DNA of 27,463 nucleotides. Origin: Thermoplasmatota archaeon. GTDB taxonomy: Archaea; Thermoplasmatota; E2; JACPAO01; JAHFTW01. This document shows, one piece after another, positions 23,134 to 27,463 of this stretch. The stretch lies in contig JANQNI010000073.1 of the NCBI GenBank assembly GCA_028289805.1, positions 1 through 27,463 of the forward strand, given 5' to 3'. The notes under the pieces are model-generated. The model was not told the origin of the DNA and ran no database searches. It saw only the letters and a list, made by a program, of their open reading frames with translations. Position 1 is the stretch's first letter; each line of letters opens with the position of its first letter. Made by a program: the position numbers and the translations under genes.

Positions 23134-24882
23134 ATGAGAACGCAGACATTCGCCCTCCTCGTTGTGGCGCTGCTTGCCACCGCGACCGCCACCACGCCGG
23201 ACGCCCCCGTCGACGACGTCCATCAAAGCGTACTCGACGTGGTCGAGGATCCGGTGCACCTCGACGTGGTCCCCGACGGCGGCCACCGCGTGGACCATCC
23301 CGGCACCTACGTGGTTGGCCTGAGCGCGCTCGACCGCGACGCCTCGGCCGGCGACACGTTCCACGGCGAACGGGTCGTCAACGTCAACCACGCCATCCGC
23401 TTCATCGTCGTCGACGTCACCGACCCCGAGTCCTTCTCGGACCGCATCGACGCCGACGCCAACGTCCTCTACGTCCACGCGGACGGCCTCGACTTCCAAG
23501 CCACCTTCACGCCCAGCGAGCAATACTACGGCTGCTGCCAGTGGGGCATCCAGGACGTCAACGTCGACATCGCATGGGATACCACCCTCGGCTCCAGCAG
23601 CGTGACCCTGGCCATCCTCGACTCCGGCCTGCGCAAGAGCCACGAGGACATTGGCAACTACCTGCAAGGCTACGACTTCGTCTTCAACGACAACGACCCC
23701 AACGACCCCAACGGCCACGGCACACACGTCGCCAGCACGGCCGCCGGCCTGACCAACAACGGCCTCGGCGTCGCGGGCATGGCCCAGGCGACGATCCTGC
23801 CCGTGCGCGTCCTCGACGGCGCCGGCAGCGGCACCCCCAGCCAGATCGCCAACGGCATCACGTACGCCGCCGACCAGGACGCCGATATCATCAGCATGAG
23901 CCTGCGCTCCACCGTCAGCAGCCCGACGATCCTCAACGCCGTCAACTACGCCTGGAACAGCGGTGCCCTCCTCATCGCGGCCACCGGCAACGACAACGGT
24001 CCCGTCGGCTACCCCGCCGCCTACAGCAACGTCGTGGCCGTGGGCGCCTACGACCAAAACCACAACCGCGCCGGCTTCAGCAACTTCGGCCCCGAGACCG
24101 AGATGAGTGCCCCCGGCGTGCAGATCGCCGCCGCCTACAACCGCAACGACGCCGACTACGTCTACCTGGACGGCACCAGCATGGCCACGCCCATCGTCAG
24201 CGGCGCCGCCGCCCTCGCGCTCTCGGTCGACGGCACCCTCACCAACACCGAGTTGCGCCAGATGCTGCGCGACACCGCCGTCGACTATGGCAGCGCCGGC
24301 TGGGACAGCAGCTTCGGCTACGGTGGCGTCGACGCCGCCGCCCTCGTCGCGACCGCCCAGTCCGGCGGTGGCGGTGGCGGCAACCCCGTGACCGTCCTCG
24401 ACGACGACTTCGAGGGCACCACCAGCTTCGTCAAGAGCAGCGGCACCAGCGACCTCTGGCGCGTCAGCAGCGGCTGCCTCGGCGGCAACCCCACCACCAG
24501 CCTGCAGTTCAACGAGGCCGGCGACTGCCAGTACGGCACCGGCAGCCAGGTCACCGGGTGGGCTCGCGCCGAGGTCGACCTCGGCGGCGCCACCGCGGCC
24601 ACGCTCACCTTCGACCACAAGTGGGACACCGAGAGCTACGCCGGCGGCGCCTACGACCTCATGCGCGTGCAGGTCAGCGGCGACGCCAGCAGCTGGACGA
24701 CGCTGGAGCAGTGGGACAGCACCGACCCCAACCAGGGCAGTTGGGGCGGCGAGACCTACGACCTGAGCGCCTGGGCCGGCGACAGCACCGCCTACGTGCG
24801 CTTCTTCTTCGACAGCGTCGACGGTTCGTTCAACGACCACGGCGGCTGGGCCGTGGACAACGTCGTGGTCACCAAGCAGTGA
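23134..24882 (+). CDS. Secreted subtilisin-like serine protease (S8) with C-terminal jelly-roll domain
   Basis: A 582-residue exported protease. The signal peptide is MRTQTFALLVVALLATATAT. An I9-like propeptide region lies at about 55-118 and ends NVLYVHADG. The catalytic triad is D163 (ILDSG), H195 (GHGTHVAST) and S349 (GTSMATP), with N286 (ATGNDNG) as the oxyanion residue. A glycine linker (about 409-415) leads to a jelly-roll/MAM-like domain (about 418-582) ending GGWAVDNVVV, similar in outline to residues 1325-1476 of the large metalloprotease. The start at 23134 is preferred over ATG 23113 because GGAGG lies 7 bases before it and the signal peptide follows at once. Being leadered, it differs from the leaderless genes nearby. 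Confidence 0.94.
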   Translation: MRTQTFALLVVALLATATATTPDAPVDDVHQSVLDVVEDPVHLDVVPDGGHRVDHPGTYVVGLSALDRDASAGDTFHGERVVNVNHAIRFIVVDVTDPESFSDRIDADANVLYVHADGLDFQATFTPSEQYYGCCQWGIQDVNVDIAWDTTLGSSSVTLAILDSGLRKSHEDIGNYLQGYDFVFNDNDPNDPNGHGTHVASTAAGLTNNGLGVAGMAQATILPVRVLDGAGSGTPSQIANGITYAADQDADIISMSLRSTVSSPTILNAVNYAWNSGALLIAATGNDNGPVGYPAAYSNVVAVGAYDQNHNRAGFSNFGPETEMSAPGVQIAAAYNRNDADYVYLDGTSMATPIVSGAAALALSVDGTLTNTELRQMLRDTAVDYGSAGWDSSFGYGGVDAAALVATAQSGGGGGGNPVTVLDDDFEGTTSFVKSSGTSDLWRVSSGCLGGNPTTSLQFNEAGDCQYGTGSQVTGWARAEVDLGGATAATLTFDHKWDTESYAGGAYDLMRVQVSGDASSWTTLEQWDSTDPNQGSWGGETYDLSAWAGDSTAYVRFFFDSVDGSFNDHGGWAVDNVVVTKQ

Positions 24883-24898
24883 CGTGCCCGATCGGACG

Positions 24899-24930
24899 CT
24901 TCTCCCCTCTCCCTCCTCCCCCTTGGCCCC
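24899..24930 (+). terminator. Pyrimidine-rich tract after the subtilisin-like gene
   Basis: A nearly pure C/T stretch (CTTCTCCCCTCTCCCTCCTC and onward) begins 17 bases after the stop codon, like those after the metalloprotease and nuoN. It is a candidate terminator. Confidence 0.35.
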
Positions 24931-25050
24931 TGTGGCACTCGCCCGTCGGACGGGTGGCCTCGCGGGATGTGGCTGCATGCCCCTCGCATGGCGTGTGTTG
25001 GCGTGGCAATGGACCGTCTGCCGGCGGGCCGGGGTGCAGGGTCCGAAAAC

Positions 25051-25079
25051 GGGGCCAGGGTGGGGTGGGGGGTGGCGGG
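25051..25079 (+). other. G-rich tract, candidate G-quadruplex
   Basis: GGGGCCAGGGTGGGGTGGGG and the following GGTGGCGGG give at least four runs of three or more G with loops of 1-3 bases. It sits in the gap between the convergent subtilisin-like and lectin genes. Nothing else can be named in this 207-base gap besides the pyrimidine tract. Confidence 0.4.
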
Positions 25080-25089
25080 CGTGTGCGCG

Positions 25090-25638
25090 TCACTCGGGGA
25101 TGGGGACGTACCCAACGCCCAATCCGCACATGTAGTTGTCCGGCGCGTGGGCGGCCCCGGTCAGGAAGGCGATGTGGTGGTCGGCGGGGGCGTCGAACTC
25201 GTAGGCGTCCAGGGCGCCGAAGCCCTGGGGTTCCCCGGTGTCGAGCAGGATCTCGCCGCCCATGCCGACGAAGACGACGCGGGCGATGTAGATGCCGTGG
25301 CTGGCGCCGGCGTTGTAGTCGCCCCAGTAGACCTTCAGCTTGGTGATGAAGCGGTTGACCTCGACGGACGTCTGGTTGCCGCCGGTGCCCCCGTGCTGGA
25401 GGGTCTCCGTCTTCTCGCCCCACTGCTGTCCGTAGCTCACCGCGATGCCGTCGACGAGCCAGCCGTGGTTGGCGGTGAGGTGCGTGATGCGCGTGTTGGT
25501 CGGGATGGGGCCGAGCTTCTCGTTGAGCAGGTCGACGTCGTTGAACGGCGTGGCTCCCTTGCCCGCGTCGCGGCCGGCGGTTCCCTGGAAGAGGACGTTG
25601 AGGGGCAGGTATCCTTTGATGAGTTGTGTTCCTGGCAT
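25090..25638 (-). CDS. Jacalin-like lectin domain protein
   Basis: A 182-residue protein. HGWLVDGIAVSYGQQWGEKT, HGGTGGNQTSVEV, ITKLKVYWGDY, IYIARVVFVGMGG, GFGALDAYEFDAP and GLGVGYVPI follow the strand order of a jacalin-type beta-prism lectin, which binds sugars. The first 45 residues (GYLPLNVLFQ...) are not part of the core pattern. No signal peptide or membrane helix is seen, so the protein seems cytosolic or exported by another route. I chose ATG 25638 because GGGGAGG lies 3 bases upstream. In-frame ATGs at 25668 and 25707 are possible. The call rests on pattern recognition and needs a profile search. Sugar target unknown. Confidence 0.62.
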   Translation of the reverse strand: MPGTQLIKGYLPLNVLFQGTAGRDAGKGATPFNDVDLLNEKLGPIPTNTRITHLTANHGWLVDGIAVSYGQQWGEKTETLQHGGTGGNQTSVEVNRFITKLKVYWGDYNAGASHGIYIARVVFVGMGGEILLDTGEPQGFGALDAYEFDAPADHHIAFLTGAAHAPDNYMCGLGVGYVPIPE

Positions 25639-25715
25639 GGGCCTCCCCACGCCATTTGCATGCATCATTTCATTGTTGCGCAGGAGCTGGGCCCAAAAGA
25701 ATCGCAAGTAGATAG

Positions 25716-25723
25716 GATTATCG
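25716..25723 (-). promoter_or_regulatory. Possible TATA element of the lectin gene
   Basis: CGATAATC on the minus strand lies in the 100-base gap after the serA stop. It would put a transcript start near 25692 and a leader of about 50 bases to the ATG at 25638. Just next to it, GAAACCGC-GCGGATTTC (25723-25739) is an imperfect inverted repeat that also covers the end of serA. The gap is much richer in A and T than its surroundings. Confidence 0.3.
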
Positions 25724-25738
25724 AAACCGCGCGGATTT

Positions 25739-27292
25739 CTAATTCAAGCGAATCCGGTGCGCCTCCCGCACGTGCTCCAGCCCCCGCAGCCCGTCCCGGG
25801 CCTGCCGGGGCACGCCGCCGTCGACGCGCACCACGGCCACCGCCGCCCCCGCGCCGTTGCGGGCGAGGCTGAGGTCGGCGACGTTGACGCCGGCGTCGGC
25901 CAGGATGCGCGTGATGCCGGCCAGGACGCCGGGCACGTCGTCGTGGCGCGTGAAGAGGAAGCGGCCGCGGGGGCGGAACTCCACGTCGTAGTGGTCGATG
26001 CGCGTCACGCGGGCGCCGTAGTGGGGCGTGTACGTCCCCTCCAACCGGATGCCGCCCCCGTCGCCGCGCACCTCGACGCAGACGTAGTCCGCCTGGTCGG
26101 GCGTGCCCCGGCCCGCCACCGTCCAGCCCTTCTCGTCGGCCATGCCGGGGGCGTTGATGGCGTTGACCGGCTCGTCGGTGCCGGCGCGCAGGGCGCCCAC
26201 GAGGGCGTGGATGCGCAGGGCGTCGGCGTCCAGGTCGGGGCCCGCCGACACCACGACCTCGGAGAGGGGGCCGTCGACGGCCTGGGCGCCGAAGGCGGCC
26301 AACTGCTCGGCGAGGCCCACCCAGGGGCGCATCGGTTCGGGGACGCGCACCTGGGCGTTGACGGCGTTGCCCGCGTCGCCGGAGTCCAGGAAATCGCACA
26401 CGCGCTCGACGGCCTGCACGGCCGCCTTGACCTGCGCCTCGTGCGTGGAGGCGCCCAGGTGGGGAGCGGCGACGACGCGGGGATGCTTGGCGAGCGACCA
26501 GTCGGTGGGGGGTTCCTCGCTCCACACGTCGACGCCCGCCGCCGCGACGCGGCCCGACGTCAGTCCCTCCAGCAGGGCGGGCTCGTCGAGCAGGCCGCCG
26601 CGCGCGGCGTTGACCACGATGCAGCCCTCCTTCAGCATCGCCACGCGCTCGGCGTCCAGCAGGTCGCGGGTCTTGGACGTCAGGGGGGTGTGGAACGTCA
26701 CCACGTCGGCGCGGCGGAACCCGTCCTCCAACTCCACCTTCTCGACGCCGAAGCCGGCGGCCGCCTCCGCCGTCACGAAGGGGTCGAAGCCGAGGCACGT
26801 CATCTCGAAGGCCTGCGCGCGCCGGGCCATCATGCGCCCGATGCGGCCCAACCCCACGATGAAGAGGGTCTTGCCGGCCAGCTCGACGCCCTTGAGGCGC
26901 TTGCGGGCCCAGTCCCCCTCCTTCATGGCCGCGTCGGCCTCCGGGACGCGGCGCGCGGCGGCGAGCATCAGCGCCCACGCCTGCTCCGCCGCCGACGTGA
27001 TGTTGCCGGTGGGGCTGTTGAAGACGGCGACGCCGGCGGCGGTGGCCGCCTCCAGGTCGACGTTGTCCACGCCCACGCCCGCCCGGCCCACCGCCCGCAG
27101 CCGCGGCGCCGCAGCCATCTCGTCGGGCCCGAGGCGGGTGCCGCTGCGGACGATCCACGCCTCCGCCTGCGCCACGGCGGCGGCGCGCGCGTCCCCGTCC
27201 AGGCCCGTGACGTCCACGGGGTCGTGACCGCGTTCCCGCAGCAGGGCGTATCCTTCTTCGGCGAGGGGGTCGGAGACGACGACGCGGGCCAT
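25739..27292 (-). CDS. serA: D-3-phosphoglycerate dehydrogenase
   Basis: A 517-residue enzyme of the long (type I) form that oxidises 3-phosphoglycerate in the first step of serine synthesis. GRAGVGVDNVDL (69-80), the NAD-binding GLGRIG (147-152), and the active-site residues R231 (NAARGG), E260 (SEEPP) and H278 (PHLGAST) are present. A middle ASB-like domain (about 315-440) precedes a C-terminal ACT domain (about 446-517; HDDVPGVLAGITRILADAGVNV), where serine binds in regulated forms. The ATG at 27292 is supported by a TATA-like box about 30 bases upstream. The ORF continues upstream but reads through the promoter. Confidence 0.96.
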   Translation of the reverse strand: MARVVVSDPLAEEGYALLRERGHDPVDVTGLDGDARAAAVAQAEAWIVRSGTRLGPDEMAAAPRLRAVGRAGVGVDNVDLEAATAAGVAVFNSPTGNITSAAEQAWALMLAAARRVPEADAAMKEGDWARKRLKGVELAGKTLFIVGLGRIGRMMARRAQAFEMTCLGFDPFVTAEAAAGFGVEKVELEDGFRRADVVTFHTPLTSKTRDLLDAERVAMLKEGCIVVNAARGGLLDEPALLEGLTSGRVAAAGVDVWSEEPPTDWSLAKHPRVVAAPHLGASTHEAQVKAAVQAVERVCDFLDSGDAGNAVNAQVRVPEPMRPWVGLAEQLAAFGAQAVDGPLSEVVVSAGPDLDADALRIHALVGALRAGTDEPVNAINAPGMADEKGWTVAGRGTPDQADYVCVEVRGDGGGIRLEGTYTPHYGARVTRIDHYDVEFRPRGRFLFTRHDDVPGVLAGITRILADAGVNVADLSLARNGAGAAVAVVRVDGGVPRQARDGLRGLEHVREAHRIRLN

Positions 27293-27318
27293 GGACGGCC
27301 TGGGACGCGGGGGCTCTT

Positions 27319-27327
27319 GCTTAAACC
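27319..27327. promoter_or_regulatory. Shared TATA-like box of serA and a divergent gene
   Basis: GCTTAAACC on the plus strand reads GGTTTAAGC on the minus strand. It is about 30 bases from the serA ATG (27292) and 26 bases from a GTG at 27349 on the plus strand, so one A/T core could serve both directions. The starts are only 56 bases apart. Confidence 0.45.
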
Positions 27328-27348
27328 GATGGCTCCGGCTCTGCGTCC

Positions 27349-27463
27349 GTGGCCAGCCAAGCCGCCCAGGCGTGGGCGCCCCCCGCCGCCGCGCTGCCGT
27401 TCGCCGTCCTCGCCGTCGCACTCGGCGACCCCACCGGAGACAGCGTTCCGGTCCGCGTGGGCG
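27349..27463 (+). CDS. Start of an unknown divergent gene, partial
   Basis: From the GTG at 27349 a frame stays open to the window edge (38 codons). It starts VASQAAQAWAPPAAALPFAV and contains a hydrophobic stretch that could be a signal or membrane segment. Codons are strongly G/C-biased at third positions, as in neighbouring genes. The TATA-like box 26 bases upstream fits a leaderless start. Too little is visible to name a family. Confidence 0.4.
   Translation, partial: MASQAAQAWAPPAAALPFAVLAVALGDPTGDSVPVRVG

Noticed and set aside
23074..24978. A 634-codon open frame on the minus strand opposite the subtilisin-like gene
   Set aside because: The product is A/V/G/D-rich with no recognisable domain, while the plus strand has a full signal peptide and catalytic triad.
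1..27463. CRISPR array, insertion sequence, integrase, replication origin or rRNA
   Set aside because: No regularly spaced repeats, transposase or integrase motifs, ORB-like repeats or rRNA sequence were seen on either strand.

Overview
The window looks like a chromosomal segment of a high-GC archaeon. The evidence is a deoxyhypusine synthase gene, a respiratory complex I gene set without NuoE, NuoF and NuoG and with NuoJ split in two, a tRNA gene with no encoded CCA, and short A/T-rich boxes centred about 25-30 bases before several start codons, as expected of archaeal TATA boxes with leaderless transcripts. The lineage cannot be fixed from the sequence alone. A Thermoplasmatota-like or other GC-rich euryarchaeal-type genome is plausible, and the bacterial-type topoisomerase I tail would fit that. 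There are no insertion sequences, CRISPR arrays or rRNA genes.

Layout. At 1-1510 lie the 3' end of a type IA topoisomerase gene, an AI-2E-family membrane protein and a tRNA-Gly(UCC). At 1558-2604 (minus strand) is a MidA/NDUFAF7-like methyltransferase. It is divergent from a 1683-residue secreted metalloprotease (2778-7829) that carries beta/gamma-crystallin, PPC, PKD, jelly-roll and Fn3 domains. Two tandem palindromic sites lie just before the protease's TATA box. At 8018-18391 a compact operon encodes the membrane and quinone modules of complex I in the order A-B-C-D-H-I-J1-J2-K-L-M-N. Most junctions overlap or nearly touch. Two junctions (C/D and J1/J2) instead hold short insertions flanked by duplications of the junction itself.

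Downstream are a NifU-type Fe-S scaffold protein, a histidine-rich polytopic membrane protein that resembles heme-copper oxidase subunit I or NnrS, and an O6-alkylguanine-DNA alkyltransferase. On the opposite strand follow glutamate dehydrogenase and deoxyhypusine synthase. Divergent from these is a secreted subtilisin-like protease whose C-terminal domain resembles one in the large metalloprotease. The window ends with a jacalin-like lectin and 3-phosphoglycerate dehydrogenase (both minus strand) and the start of a divergent unknown gene.

How the genes fit together. The core is a respiratory chain: complex I, a possible assembly methyltransferase, an Fe-S scaffold and a possible heme-binding membrane protein. 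Glutamate dehydrogenase and the two exported proteases suggest growth on external protein or peptides. This is an inference from gene content. The electron donor of complex I is not visible here.
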